64,000 nt of DNA from contig CANTUQ010000081.1 of assembly GCA_947683425.1 (NCBI GenBank), positions 7,250,501-7,314,500 of the forward strand. The letters run 5' to 3'. The notes beneath the pieces are model-generated. The model was not told where the DNA came from. It worked only from the letters and a program-made list of their open reading frames with translations, and did not search any database. The DNA is from Excoecaria cochinchinensis (Eukaryota; Streptophyta; Magnoliopsida; Malpighiales; Euphorbiaceae). This document shows positions 45,492 through 57,794 of the stretch, piece by piece. The position numbers and the translations under genes are program-made. The stretch's first letter is position 1, and each line of letters opens with the position of its first letter.

Positions 45492-47384
45492 CTAGCTTTT
45501 CTTATTAGTACAAAGCTCTTTCATGAATTTAGCATACTTAGGCATGTGTAATAAAGCTTCAGCAAATGGCAGATTTACATGCAACTTTTTAAACATGTCC
45601 AAAAATTGAGCTAATTGCTCATTTTTCTTTTCTTTCCTAGCTAGAGTGGGAAAAGGTAATTGAGATTCATCAAGAACAGTAGAAACAAGTTTTTCCTTAC
45701 CTTTACCTTCCTCAACAGTAGGAGATATTTTCTCAATATTTTCAGAATTAGAAATACTTACCTCCGGTGTTGGTTCCTCCCCTTGAGCAGAATTCTTACA
45801 AATTTCGGCTTGTACTAGCTCTTTTTCGCTTCTTAAAGTAATTGCCTTAGTTTCCTCCTTCGGATTGCAGTCTACATTAGATGGAAAGGTTCCTTGAGCT
45901 CTATTGGTCAGCGAGTTAGCAAGTTGCCCCATTTGATTTTCTAGATTCCTAATGGATGCCTCTTGGTTCCTCATCCAAATATCTTGGGATTTCCACCTAG
46001 CATCTTGACTAGCTAAAATTGAATTTTGGGAAGCCATAAAATTTGCAATCATTTCCTCTATGTTTGATTTCTTTTCTTGTGGAGGTGGGGGTTGAGGTTT
46101 TTGAAATCCAGGTGGTTGATAGGGCTGTGAGGGATATGTAGATTGGTAGTGTGGTTGGGCTTGATTTTGGTAATGAGAATGGTTGTTATTTTGGGAAGAT
46201 TGGTTTTGGTTGAATGGAGCCCTAGATTGAAAATTAGAGGTGGATGCTTGATTTCCTTCTTTCCATGCAAAATTAGGATGATTCCTCCATCCCAAATTAT
46301 AGGTATTACTATAAGGGTTCAAAGTATTTACTTCCTCTATTGATCTGTCACCATTTTTAAATCTAGGTACTCCTTGTGTTCCTGCAAAAGAATCGCACTC
46401 ATGAGATAACATAGATACATTTTTAGCTTTAAGCTCATTGATTTCTTTTAAATATTCTTTTCTCATTAATTCCATTTGAGCCTTAAGAATAGTTATTTCA
46501 TCTACACTATATACTCCCTGTTTCTTTTGTGCGGTTCTAGAAGTTGCCCATTGAGCGTCATTGGTAGCCATCTCATCTAGAAGTAGGAATGCTGCTTCAG
46601 GAATTTGGTTCATAAAAATACCATTTGATGCTGCATCTAATAAAGACCTCGTCACTAGGTTAGCACCTGCGTAGAAAATATGCATTAGTTGATAAACAGG
46701 AAATTCATGATGCGGACAGCTTTTTAAAAGTCTCCTAAATCTTTCCCAAGCTTCATGGAATGGCTCCTCATAAAATTGTTGAAAGTCATTAATTTGTTTC
46801 CTAATGAGGGCTGTCTTGGTAGGTGGGAAAAATTTGCTAAAAAATTTTTCTTGCATTTGTTGCCAAGAGTGAATGGATTGATTGGGAAGCATTTGTAACC
46901 AGTCTCTAGCCTTTCCTATGAGAGTAAAAGGAAAAAGTTTGAGCCTAATAGCAGCAGTTGATACATTCAGGATTTGCACAGTATCACTAACTTTTAAGAA
47001 CATATCTAGGTGTTGAGCGGGATCCTCTATATCTGAGCCCGAAAACTGGTTTCTTTGTACCATTGTAATGGTAGCAGGTTTTATTTCAATTGGCTGGTGA
47101 TGAGGTATTCTAATGGTTCTATGTTCTTCATTCCACCTAGGACTAGCATAATCTCTAATGGTTCTAGGTCTAAATCTATTTCCTTGAGCTTGATATGCCA
47201 CATTTTGCTCTTCTATCCTAGGAGGCGGTGGATCAATTACAGGTGGATTTTCATGAGGTAGACCATCAATATTAAGGGGTGGGTCTATTTCTTAGTTATT
47301 CATGGTTGCTCGTAACCTCCTAATCCTATGAAACGTCCTCTCAATTTCAGGATCTATTTGTAATATTGGATCGTTTCTCACCAT
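45492..47384 (-). pseudogene. Athila gag, one in-frame stop
   Basis: ATG at 47384 (MVRNDPILQIDPEIERT) with a TAA at 47292-47294 after 30 codons, then open for 600 codons. Gag core: NQFSGSDIEDPAQHLDMFLK, IRLKLFPFTLIGKARDWL, PTKTALIRKQINDFQQ, FHEAWERFRRLLKSCPHH, an AGANLVTRSLLDAASNG segment. It has a coiled-coil/Lys-rich middle, then an Asn/Gln/Pro-rich low-complexity region (FNQNQSSQNNNHSHYQNQ; PPGFQKPQPPPPQ), and a WKSQDIWMRNQEASIRNLE coil. Ends with a terminal Lys-Ser segment. No zinc knuckle is evident. It would form the virus-like particle. Confidence 0.92.
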
Positions 47385-47514
47385 AAACTAATCACACCTG
47401 CAAAATAAAAATAAATAAATAAAATCAAAAATTAATTAAAGAATGAAAGAAAAAGAATAACACTCAAAATCCACTGTACAAATCAAAAATCAGTAAACAA
47501 ACGCCAATAAAATA

Positions 47515-47532
47515 TCCCCGGCAACGGCGCCA
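47515..47532 (-). other. Athila primer binding site
   Basis: Minus strand TGGCGCCGTTGCCGGGGA, 6 nt after the LTR end (GCCGGTCA). This exact 18-mer is the established Athila/SIRE-type site, usually assigned to tRNA-Asp. Confidence 0.92.
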
Positions 47533-47538
47533 AAAACT

Positions 47539-49204
47539 TGACCGGCTTCTAGCAAGTGTACTAGATCGGCTAGTAATATAGGGAAATATAGATTAAGACC
47601 CTAAATATCGAACCCAAGGGAAACTTGTGTCTGCATAAATTGATTTTTAGTTTTAGAATGAAAATTGAGTTTGAAAGAGAGAAAAGAGATCCCATAGTTT
47701 ATAATGATGATAAAATGAGTAAATGGAACACATAACTAATATAATCAATGAACAAAAATTAAACAAGCAAATAAAATCGTAGATAGAAACAGTAGTAGAA
47801 GAAAAATAATATTTAAAACAACTTTCACTAGAGGACTATCCACCTTAATTTATTACTGTAATGACTTAATTTGTGAAGAAATACCAGTGATTATGGAAAA
47901 ACTAGATCAAATTATCCCTGATACCTTTTTCAAGAATATCTTTCTTAAGTATTAAATTCCCTTATTCAGAACAATTTAACACTTAGCATATAAATCCAGT
48001 TAAACTCCTAAACATTCATCGAATCTCTATTCAAGAACATTCAATTCCAATCTATTCTCAGTTCTTCCTCTCTTAGTATTAAATAATAAAATCAGCACAT
48101 AATTATCTCAAAACTAAGAAAATAATCATGCACAAATAATAATAAATTAATCCAAGAACATGCTGATCTTTTGACAGTGCATAAATCAATTTTTAGTTAT
48201 TAGATCCATAAACCAACAATTAATTTTAACACGATCAAAGATAAGAATATGCTTAAAACCAAGAAATAATTAACTGATATTAAATTTAAAGGTCAATCAA
48301 ATCATTACAGTAAAAATCAAGGATTCAAGTATCCTCTAGCAAAAGTAAAGAAATTACTCACGATTCATTTTGAAAATAAAAATACAATCGAAGAGAAGAA
48401 AAAAAATCATAGAGTTACAGAAGCTCCCTTGATAATCGTGTACAGAGATACTGATAGCAGCTTCTTGCTCCTTAATCTTATTCTCCACTGCTAAAATATA
48501 AAATTTAATAAAAACCAAAACACAAACTAAACTAAATTGAAGTAAAAGAAAGAAAGATTCTTTTTTTGATCCGATCTCCTCTCCCTTGATCTGGTGTTCT
48601 TTCTGACTTTTAATTGCAAAAATTCTATCGGTCGGTAAATGGGAAAAGGACTCTCCTCTTTTCTTCGGAAATTTGGTAGATTTTGAATTCATGAAAACGC
48701 TGGCAGCTGATGAAAAAGTGATCAAAATGCACTGTCGTGTTGAATTTTCTAATTGTAAATGCACGGCCAAGTGAAATTTTGCACTCCCGTGCATTAAGCC
48801 AATAATCACTCACTTGGCCAAGTGAGAAATTTGCACTCCCTTGCATTAAGATAAAAAGTGATCACTTGGCCAAGTATTCTTTACTCTTCTTTTCAATTTT
48901 AATTCTTTCAAGCATTAATTCAAGTATGGCCACTCCTAATTCATCCCCAGCAGTGTGTAAATGCGCTCTGCTCCATTCTCTAGCTTCCAAAAATCTGAAA
49001 ATTACCAAATTGATCCAAAACTTAGCATTTTTTTTAATTAAATCCTTTTTCCTTTATTTTAATCCAGAGAAATACCAAAATTAATAAATTTACTCTAAAA
49101 TATAAAATTAAATTATTTCAACTATAATTTAAACAAATAAACACTAAATTACTTAAATAAATAAATAAAAACACATTAAAACATCATTAATTTCACAATT
49201 ATCA
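47539..49204 (-). repeat. 5' LTR of the Athila element
   Basis: 1666 bp, minus strand TGATAATTG ... GAAGCCGGTCA. Differs from the other LTR at scattered sites (CGACTGC against CGGCTTC near the left end; TATTAACTAA against TATTAAATAA at about 36484/48080). The same 18-bp palindrome is present (around 48810-48830). Confidence 0.93.
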
Positions 49205-49829
49205 CATATATAAATAAAGGGTTTCCAAACCTCTTTTCTTTTGCTCCCTAATTGCTCAAATGACTGCACAACCCGTTTGCTTTCTTACTCCTTCTTTAGC
49301 TTCTCTTGTTCCCTCCAAAGAAAACAACCAAAATTCAGAATTACACATACCTCTACTTATCTTTAAGGAGAAGAGGAGAGGAAGAGGGAAAAGAACCAAC
49401 CACTTACCTTTCCCAACCAAATCTTGCATCCAATTACTTGAAACTTGGAAAATCCATCTTAGACTTAAATTACAGGAAGAAGGAGGAGAAGAGGTTCTCT
49501 CTCTCTTTTCCCCTCACTTACCCGGCCAAGAATGGCCTAAAAGAAGTCAAAAGGGTTTAATTAAGGCCATTAATTCAATCTTATCCCAAGTGCCAAATGT
49601 CAAAATTTTGTTGGTCACATAAAGATTTTTATGTCAAACATATCTTTTAATCCCTTTTCTTACTTCCTTTCCGTCACTTGGCATTCAACTTTTCTATTTC
49701 ATACATTGGCCCATATAATTTAACTAATTCATTCAATTTAATCCATAATTATAAAATGATTAAAATACCCTTACCCTTTACAAATAAAATCGGTCACGTC
49801 CTTTATTATAATTAACCACTTCCATCATC

Positions 49830-50842
49830 TGTAGACACCGGGTCCCGAGTTGCCTTGATTAGGATTACCCAATTATGAAATTAAGTGTGCCGATTTATCG
49901 AAAAAAAAGAATGAAAGTTGGAAGTGATAATTTCCTTATCGTTTTGATTTGTTAGGAATAAATAAAAATGTATTTTAAAAAATTATTTTGGGTTAAAAAA
50001 AGTGAGTGTTTAATTTTTTGTGTTTTATAGAAAATTTGAAAAAACAAATTCGCGCGAATGTCGGGCTACTGCAGCCCTGGGCATGCGCCGCGGCGCCCTA
50101 GCGTGCAAGCGGGGCGCGAGCGATGCGCTGGGCGTCGCGCGCGTATGCTGCATGCGAGCTAGGCGCAGCGACGCCCGTCGCTCGCCCAACGCGCCCTTCC
50201 CTCGCCCGTTTGGCCGCTTTTAATATTTTTTAGGCCCAAAATTGCTTTTTCTTCATTTTTTTAATAGAATTCAATGCTAAACCCTTTAAAATTCCAAACC
50301 CTTCAAATTCAGCTATTTTTTATGTTTATTAAATTTAAATCAATTTAATTTCTTAATTAAAAAATTATGAATTTTGGGGGAGGAATAAAAGGAATTTTAG
50401 AGAGAGAATTAAGGGGGAATTTTCTTTAGAAAAATATTTTCTTCTTCTTTCTTCTCAAAAAAAAAAAAATTCTCTCAAGTTTCTAAAGGATCTTTCCAAG
50501 TTAATTCTTAAGGCAAAAAGAATAATTTTTGTTCTTGCAAATTTTCTTCTTTTCATTTAACAATTCTTTACTTCGAGACAAATAAATCAATTATTTATTT
50601 TTGAGTAAAAATTCATTTTTAATATTTTATTTTTCTAATATATTTTTACAATTTAGACAAGGAATTGGATCTTACCTTCATTTCATCAAGCTAAATTTTG
50701 AGGGTAAGTATTCTTGGCTCAATTCTTAATTTACTTTTTGATTTAATTTGTTTTTGTTTCCGATTAATTAATTATCATGTAAATTCTTTTAGATCTATTA
50801 TTTTTTACTTCTCATTTCTTGTGTTATTATTTAATTGTTCAT

Positions 50843-50941
<99 letters not shown>

Positions 50942-52466
50942 CTTTGCTTTTTATTTGATTATTCATTTTTTTTCTATTTTTATGACTATCATTATCTTCA
51001 TTGTTGTTCATCTATTATTATTGTTTTTTATTATTTATCATGTTTTAACATGTTATATTTATTTTATTTCTTAGTATTCTTACATGTTTATTTGATTGTT
51101 CATATTCTTTGGTTGTTATTGTGCTTTATTATTATTATTATTATTATTATTATTGTAATTACTACCATCATTAGTATTAGTATTAGTATTATTTTTATTA
51201 CTCTTGTTTATTATTTTTATTCATTATTATTCATATCTTCACACATGTTGAATTTTATTATTATGATTTATATTTCATGCATGTTGAATTCTATATTTAT
51301 TTTTATTTATATTCTTATATATGTTAAATTTTGGTATTATTTTATACTTTTTTATGCATGTTGAATTGTTAATATGAAAAGTTGCATATTTTATATGACA
51401 TTTAATTGATTTGTCATACATGATGCATGTTTATTTTTTTATTTTAATTATATTTATTACATTTTTTAATTAATTTTTTTATTACTAACTTCACTTTTAT
51501 TTGTTTTGCTTTTATTTTCAATACTTATTTTTATGTGTGAGTATTTTTCATACCAAGTGGAAGCCCATGAAGATTCAGAGATACCGTTTGGGATTTAATT
51601 CTTTATTTGTATTTTTTTTATTATGTTGGGTTTATTTTATTTCTAATATGTAATTTGTAATAAATTATTTTTTATGCACGTTAATTAAAAAATTACAAAA
51701 ATATTTCTATTAATTAAACTTGGATTTTTTTTTTCTAAATAAAAAGGGGACTAATGTCCTAACTTTTTCATCCAAAATAAATTGTCACGTTAAAATTGTT
51801 TTCTTTAATTATGCATGAGAAGACCAATGTCCTCCTCTTTAATAAACAGCCCGATTTATGTATGAATTGTATTTTATTTACAAATAGGGGTTGTATTCCG
51901 CCCCTAGTTTTGTTGTAATTTATGTTCATGCGCTTTTATTTACTTTATCTACCGCTTTCTTTATGTGATTGACATGTGCTTTAATTAAATTGCATTAAAA
52001 TTGAATGAGAAATGGGATGAAATGCTAAATTCAAAACTCAATTATAAACTTAATCAAGGTATGAATAAATGGGAAGTCTCGCACCATCTCTTTGGGCTCA
52101 ACGAGACGAGAGGAACATTTGAATGTTCCATTGGAATGGGACTTCCAAGACACCTCTTGTGTCCCATAAAAAGGCTTTAACTTGCATAGTCTTAGGCTCC
52201 ATGAGGCGAGAGGGCAATCCTAATGTTCTATTAGGATGGGGCATTCAAGACTCCTCTGGCTTGCCCAAAATGGACATAGCAGCGCTGTCTTAGGCTCACT
52301 GAGGCTAGATAACCTTTCCCAATGTTCTATTGGGTGGCGACTCTAAGAAATCTCCTTGTTGTCCAAAATGGATGCACTTGTAATTTCTTACAAGTTTTAT
52401 GAACCTCATCCCGATCGCCCTAAAAGCGGGCGATTCGGGGCTCCCCGGGGTTCGGCGCGTGTCACA
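49830..52466 (+). repeat. 5' LTR of T3
   Basis: 2637 bp, TGTAGACACCGGGTCCCGAG to GTGTCACA. GC-rich island 50045-50215 (GACGCCCGTCGCTCGCCC at 50170) stands about 170-330 bp upstream of a TATA-like GAATAAAAGG (50383-50392; the 3' LTR has TATAAAAGG). An (ATT)n tract at about 50846-50941. Hairpin modules at 52080-52340, including ATCCTAAT-GTTCT-ATTAGGAT (52217-52237, 8-bp stem) and CCCAAT/ATTGGG at 52318-52334. Confidence 0.92.
50844..50941 (+). repeat. (ATT)n microsatellite in the T3 5' LTR
   Basis: About 98 bp of uninterrupted ATT repeats, with further short ATT runs at 51130-51160. Its twin in the 3' LTR (58770-58850) is shorter, so the lengths have changed since insertion. Confidence 0.95.
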
Positions 52467-52467
52467 G

Positions 52468-52486
52468 TGGCGACTCTGCTGGGGAC
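52468..52486 (+). other. T3 primer binding site
   Basis: TGGCGACTCTGCTGGGGAC, one base after the LTR end. It is the type found in Tat/Ogre elements and matches the T2 site with two differences. Confidence 0.88.
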
Positions 52487-53372
52487 AAAAGAGACGTCAC
52501 TTCGAAAGTACCTTGGCTAAAATTTATAATTGAGTTTTGATTTAAAAATTTCATCCCTTTTTCAAAATTGCATTGCTGTCATTAGAGCTTTAGATCTATG
52601 CTACTTTGGTCTCTATATTAATCCCGATGCATTCCCAAAGCACGACCCTACGTTCACTCAATGTGGGGAAGTGTTAAGGATAATCACCAGCCCAAGCCTC
52701 ATACCTTAATGGTATATCAAATGGAGACCCAATCGGTTATTATGCTCGTAATGAGCTAGACCCATTAGCAGGGACCATGCTTGGGTAGCCATAAAGTATC
52801 ACTACCTTTGATCAAAGCTCATGTAATGGCAATAAATACTTTCACTAGGTGAAATGTACCGTAATTCCGCGCTTGCTATGTGGGCCATCATATATTGAAC
52901 AAAATCAGTTAAATTAAATGGTCTTTCATCAAAGGCTTTCATGCCCCGGTGGGCCCATCTTGATTTAATTGAGGTGTTTAAATACATATTGGCTAAAAAC
53001 CCATATGTATGTACATTAGGCAAGAGATGTTATGCAGTCGGCTTTTCACCGTGCATCATACGCATCTAATGGGTTCCCTAGTAACCCTTAGATAAAGGCC
53101 ACCTAGGAAAGAGATCAATTGACCTTGTGTGTGGGAGTGATAAGGCTGGAAGGATCTATCTGCTTACATGTGTTTATCTATGCTGCATCAGCATGACCAT
53201 GCATTGCATTTCAATCATGCATCATCCTAACAAGGTGTATTCTGCAGCCATCATAGATTCGTATAGGTGGATTCCAGTCTTTGGATTACCGAAGCTAGTT
53301 TCAGATCAGAGTTCAGATTCTCTTTCAGAGGGTAGTGAGATATTGTCCTCAGATTCATCAGTCGAAACAGGT
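52487..53372 (+). other. T3 leader
   Basis: Non-coding, homologous to T2 minus-strand 30458-29292 (GCATTCCCAAAGCACGACCC; GGATAATCACCAGCCCAAG). Several short ATG-bearing ORFs exist but none is conserved in T2. No gene seen. Confidence 0.6.
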
Positions 53373-54712
53373 ATGGCTAACCCGTCAGGTGAATCTAGTA
53401 CAACCCGTGCAATGATCGCCGAGGAGGTGGGAAAAAGAATGGAAGAATTTGAGGCCAGAAGGATGGTGATGATGGGAAATTTGGCTGCCACTTTAGCGCC
53501 ACTTGCTAGACAACAACCTATTGCTCCAGCTGGGGGGCAAGATGAACAAGGGCCTGTTAGAGAAGATCTCCCTGCAATAGTTGATCCACCTATAGTTGAG
53601 CCCAGAGTACCAACACATGTTGAGCATAGAGAAGCTCCTAGACCTGAGAGTGACTTGGGTGAGGAAGAGCAGGAGGAGCCAATCATGATAAGAGGTAAAG
53701 ACCCCAAGCTAGAGGAGGCCATGTGGAGAAAGATAGAGGAGAGGTTCAAAGCGATGACTCGCTTGCTGACAGTGGGAAGAGGTATGAACCCTGAGGACAA
53801 GGAGCTGGAGGGCAAATATCTAATTCCCTAGAATTTTAAGATGCCTAACATACCAAAGTTTGATGGCACCTTAGACCCAGCAGCATATGTGAAGCAGTAC
53901 TCGTTAGTGATGAAGGGTATAACGCTAACAAAAAGGCAGAAGATAGAATATTTCTACTTGAGCTTGACGGGTCCAGTGGTGGACTGGTATCATGGACTTA
54001 ACAGAAGGATTAAATAGGACTGGGATCTATTAACAGAAGAGTTCCTAATGCAATATGATTTCAGCACGAGCATGGAGGTAACCCTGAAAGATCTAGAATT
54101 GCTACAGCAGAAGTCAGGGGAGTTATTTCATGAATACTTAACCTGATGGAAAAGTCGGGTAATGGAGATAAAGAGTAAGCCGGACACTCCGAACTAGATA
54201 AGGCTGTTTATCAGGAATGCCAGCCTATATCTGAAAGATGGGTTAAAAATGAAGGGTTTAAAGGACTGGGAGTCCTTGAAAGACATAGCCATAGAAGCTG
54301 AAGGAGAGTACCTGGCAAGGCCAACGATGATAATTATGCCTGGAGAAATTATGGTAATTAGGGGGCAGGAGAGTCAGCAAGGTCCGGTAATGGGAATCGA
54401 TCTTGAAACACCGTAGATATAGCAGCTACCAAAGCAGACCAAAGGCATTTCTCCAACCTAGGCAAGTCACTGTCTTGGGTACTTAAAAGGTTGATGAGGG
54501 AAGGCAAGCTACAACTAATGCATGCTAAGCCTGCTAGAAGTCAAGGACATCCCGATCATCGAGCAGATCTGTACTGTGCCTACCATCAGCATATAGGGCA
54601 TGACACTGATGAATGGTGAACTCTGAGGAACCATATTCAAGATCTCATTGATAACAAATAGATTACCGATCTAGAGTGCCGCAAGAAATAGGGGAGGAAA
54701 CCTTCTAGTAGA
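53373..54712 (+). pseudogene. T3 gag, decayed
   Basis: Likely start ATG 53373 (MANPSGESSTTRAMIAEEVG). N-terminal 150 codons are open to TAG at 53829 (IP*NFKM). Then NIPKFDGTLDPAAYVKQYSL, LSLTGPVVDWYHGLNRRIK, QKSGELFHEYLT, the retroelement gag core, broken by TAG (about 54014) and later stops. A gag tail is recognisable at 54560-54700: CAYHQHIGHDTDEW, TLRNHIQDLIDNK, the same signature found in T2 at 20240-20160. The acidic linker (DLGEEEQEEPIMIRG) precedes the core. Its presence is the reason for calling T3 a gag-only derivative. Confidence 0.88.
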
Positions 54713-57084
54713 TATGTTTTTCATATTTGAACTTTTTTCAGTCTTAATGTATGCAGTATTGTTTACATTAATTATATTAATGGCTTTTTGTTTATGTTCT
54801 CATGATTTCATTATGCATGATCACAACCATAAGTCATTTGCATTTGATATTAACTTAACGAATACTCCATCATTTAATCTCGAGATCCTATAGCATCTGA
54901 TATAACTCCTGAAGAGGGGAAAATTCTGAGAGCTGAAAATAAAAATAGAAAGTAGTGAAAAGAAAAATAAAAACTAGATGCAATTAGGGGATTGGATGAA
55001 AACTCACTAAGAGTACTAGAACCTTTCTGATTATCCGTCAAAGCGATCCCTGGATAAGACACCTAGAAAATAATATAGGCAGCCCTTCTTTGTATAGCTC
55101 TCTAAATGACTGTTTTCTACCTTTATTTCGCAATAGCTTGCTAGCCCGTTAAGCCTTTATGCTGGTATGCTAAATGCGTACCTATTTTGTTATTACACAT
55201 GTTAAAAATATCCCCTCGCCTAAAATGATTTTTGCCTCCCCTTAGAAGAATGGCCACTCTAGAAGGGATGGATGTACATCATGGACAATTCTTTGGGTTA
55301 TCAAAAATTGCCCTGATAAGGATAAGTTTGCACTTCAGGAAGAGAGTGTTAGTCATGTGCGAAAGACATGAGCTCGTGAGAAAAGAGAAAAAGAAAAAGA
55401 AAAAGAAAGAAAAAAAAAGAGAAAAAAAGAAAGAAAAAGATAGGAGAAAAGTGAAAAAAAGAAAGATGAACAAAAAGAAAGAAAAAAGGAAAAAAAGAAG
55501 TAGAGCTCAAGATAGTAACCCCTTGATGAGTTTTTGTGGTTATCTTTTTAACTTAATTGTTATTCTGAGCTTGATGAGCTAAAATATTATCAAACCCAAA
55601 TTCAAGAATACCTTTATAGTACGTAATTGAGCTGAGAATGGTTCTCCCATCAGTCGAGTAAAATTACGGCCATTTTTCTCTAGCAACCTGATCCTCCTTT
55701 GATAGCCATCTACCTAGGCCTAACATTACAACCAAAGTAAGACCGTTTGATTCTTGGTTCATTCAAATCTAATTAGCGGAGATGACCTTCTAATAAGTTT
55801 CGGTACGTAAGAAGAGGCATATGGTGTTTCTTGAGCTTCAAGCGGGGAGCCATGAGTGCATTTATGCATTTGAGTTGAGTCTCGTCCCCAACGTTGCATT
55901 TAGAATTTGCTTCAGAAAAAGAGTATTTTGGCAAAAATTAAGGGTAGAGAGAAAATTTTCAACCATGAAAACCCGAGAGAGCTAGTTGATAACAAGAGTT
56001 TGATGTTTTTAGGATCCATCTCGAGATTAGATAGGGTCTTGTATTTTTGAGATTGATGCCAAATGATGATCATGCGTGATGAAATTAGACTGGAACATAT
56101 GCATTTATGCAATAATATGTCAATGTAAGCAAAGCACTTTATCTTGCATACTCAAAATGGTTTAAGTTCCAACATAAAAAGTAGCGCATTTTTTTTCTTC
56201 GCATATGTGCAATTTACTATAAGTGGCCCTTATTGCCATCTTCATCTTGATGCTTCAGCAGATTTGCCCCGACATCGGCTTCGAGCTATTCATAAGCACA
56301 AAATCCATACGACCATTATTCAAAAAGCGAAAAGGATTTTAGCCTTTAAAAAAAATGCCTTTAGAGATTAAAATCGTAACCGGCTCTCTAAGCAAAAGTT
56401 AGGCCAAAGGGCAGGGTGAAAACCTGGAAACAGGCAGTCTGCCCTACAAAAAAATGAAAAAAATAAAATAAAAGCCGTTGGATTGGGTTGGGTCCATTTT
56501 AGGCAAAAGTTAGGCACAGGGTTATATGAAAATCCCTAAAGGGACGCATTTCCCACAAAGAAAAGCTAGTGTGAAAATCCACAAGGGACGCACTACCTTT
56601 AAAACAATGACTTCTGATGCTTAGAGCAATAAGGCGGCATTACTTTGGACGATTTCCCTTCAGCCAGATAAGGCATAATTCAGGACATGAGTCAGAATCC
56701 CAGGCATATGATCATTGACCGAGGGGCAAAGATGCACACCTGACGGTTCTCTCTGAAGAGTTTACGGGTCAGAGTCCCTAAGCAAAGATGCCATTTCTAG
56801 TTCCTCAGGGGGCATGGTGGAGCGGCCAAGCCATATCCTCAACGGATCCTTAACCACTCAGGACATGGTCTATCCATTTTTGCATGCATTTCATACTATT
56901 TTTTAGCAAACATCTGCATATGGCCATTTACACTTGCATGCATAATCTATTATATATATTCCTGTGCACACAGCTTTGCAGGAAAAGTCCAAATGAAGGC
57001 AACACACATAAAAGCTAGTAAAGGACAACAATGTTAGCACTCACCCTTGCTGGGCAATTAGGTCAAGATGGAATCAACACCGGA
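54713..57084 (+). other. T3 interior without pol
   Basis: No polymerase motif in any frame. 54720-55250 is AT-rich and unrecognised; 55380-55500 is an almost pure purine tract (AAAAGAGAAAAAGAAAAAG) whose Lys/Glu-rich ORF is a composition artefact; 55920-56640 matches the T1/T2 post-pol spacer (AAAACCCGAGAGAGCTAG); 56640-56880 matches T2 17280-17500 in the opposite orientation. Confidence 0.7.
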
Positions 57085-57660
57085 AAATCTCCAAGACCTC
57101 TTAAGAGGCAGTTCTCCAAGACCTCTTAAGAAGCAATTCTCCAAGGTCTCTTAAGAGACAAATCTCTTTTCCTGCACTTTTAGTATCCTGTAGTAGACTC
57201 GATGCGGTTCTCTGAGGTGGACATCGTTTGCACTTTTAGTAGTCTGTAGCAGACTCGGTGCAACTCAAGAGGGTAACCCCTACACTTTTAGTAGTCTGTA
57301 GCAGACTCGGTGCAATCCTTTGAGGAGGACATTTCCTGCGTTTTGTAGTCTTGTCAGCGACTCGGCACATCACTATCTGCGGATGGCACCTGCACTTTTA
57401 GTAGTCTATAGCAGACTCGGTGCAGTCCTCTGAGGAGGATATTTCCTGCGTTTTGTAGTCTTGTCATCGACTCGACGCATCGTTATCTGTGGATGGCACC
57501 TGCACTTTTAGTAGTCTATAGCAGACTCGGTGCAGTCCTTTGAGGAGGACATTTCTCGCGTGTTGTAATTCTGTAGCAGACCTGGCGCATCACCGTCTGA
57601 GGATGGTTTCTAGCACTTTATAGTCCTGTCAGTGACTCAGTGCAATCCAAGAGGATACTC
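57085..57660 (+). repeat. Palindrome arrays before the T3 PPT
   Basis: First three copies of GACCTCTTAAGAGGCA (57100-57165; palindromic core CCTCTTAAGAGG), then about seven units of 55-65 bp built on GCACTTTTAGTAGTCTGTAGCAGACTCGGTGCA, with the stem AGTCTG-TAG-CAGACT, and ACATTTCCTGCGTTTTGTAGTCTTG. Same function-free family as T2 15340-16170 in opposite orientation. Confidence 0.85.
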
Positions 57661-57775
57661 ACAGTTCAAATCACAACACTGTTCCCGAGGGAGCAGCTAG
57701 AAGGAGGCAGCCTCAAGTACGTGCTTCTTTCCCTTTTCTGATTTTTGGCTCACCTAGGCACCCATGCACTAGCCT

Positions 57776-57794
57776 CCCCAAAATTGGGGGCAAC
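57776..57794 (+). other. T3 polypurine tract
   Basis: CCCCAAAATTGGGGGCAAC immediately before the LTR, the same as in T2. Confidence 0.8.

Larger units (their letters stand above)
35943..49204 (-). mobile_element. Athila-type Ty3/gypsy element, nearly complete
   Basis: 13.3 kb, flanked by CATAT (35938-35942 and 49205-49209). Minus-strand order: 5' LTR 49204-47539, PBS 47532-47515, gag, protease, RT, RNase H, integrase, a separate downstream ORF in the 'envelope' position with its own promoter-like block and intron, a long spacer, PPT and 3' LTR 37612-35943. The two LTRs are near-identical (roughly 25 differences by eye in ~1670 bp), so it is a young insertion. Gag has one in-frame stop; protease and pol are broken by a shift and five stops. 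Confidence 0.94.

Noticed and set aside
50819..51364. 181-residue hydrophobic ORF (and the similar one at 58768-59148)
   Set aside because: It is a translation of the (ATT)n microsatellite and flanking AT-rich LTR; poly-Ile/Leu, no family resemblance.
55232..55582. Lys/Glu-rich ORF
   Set aside because: Caused by the purine tract at 55380-55500.
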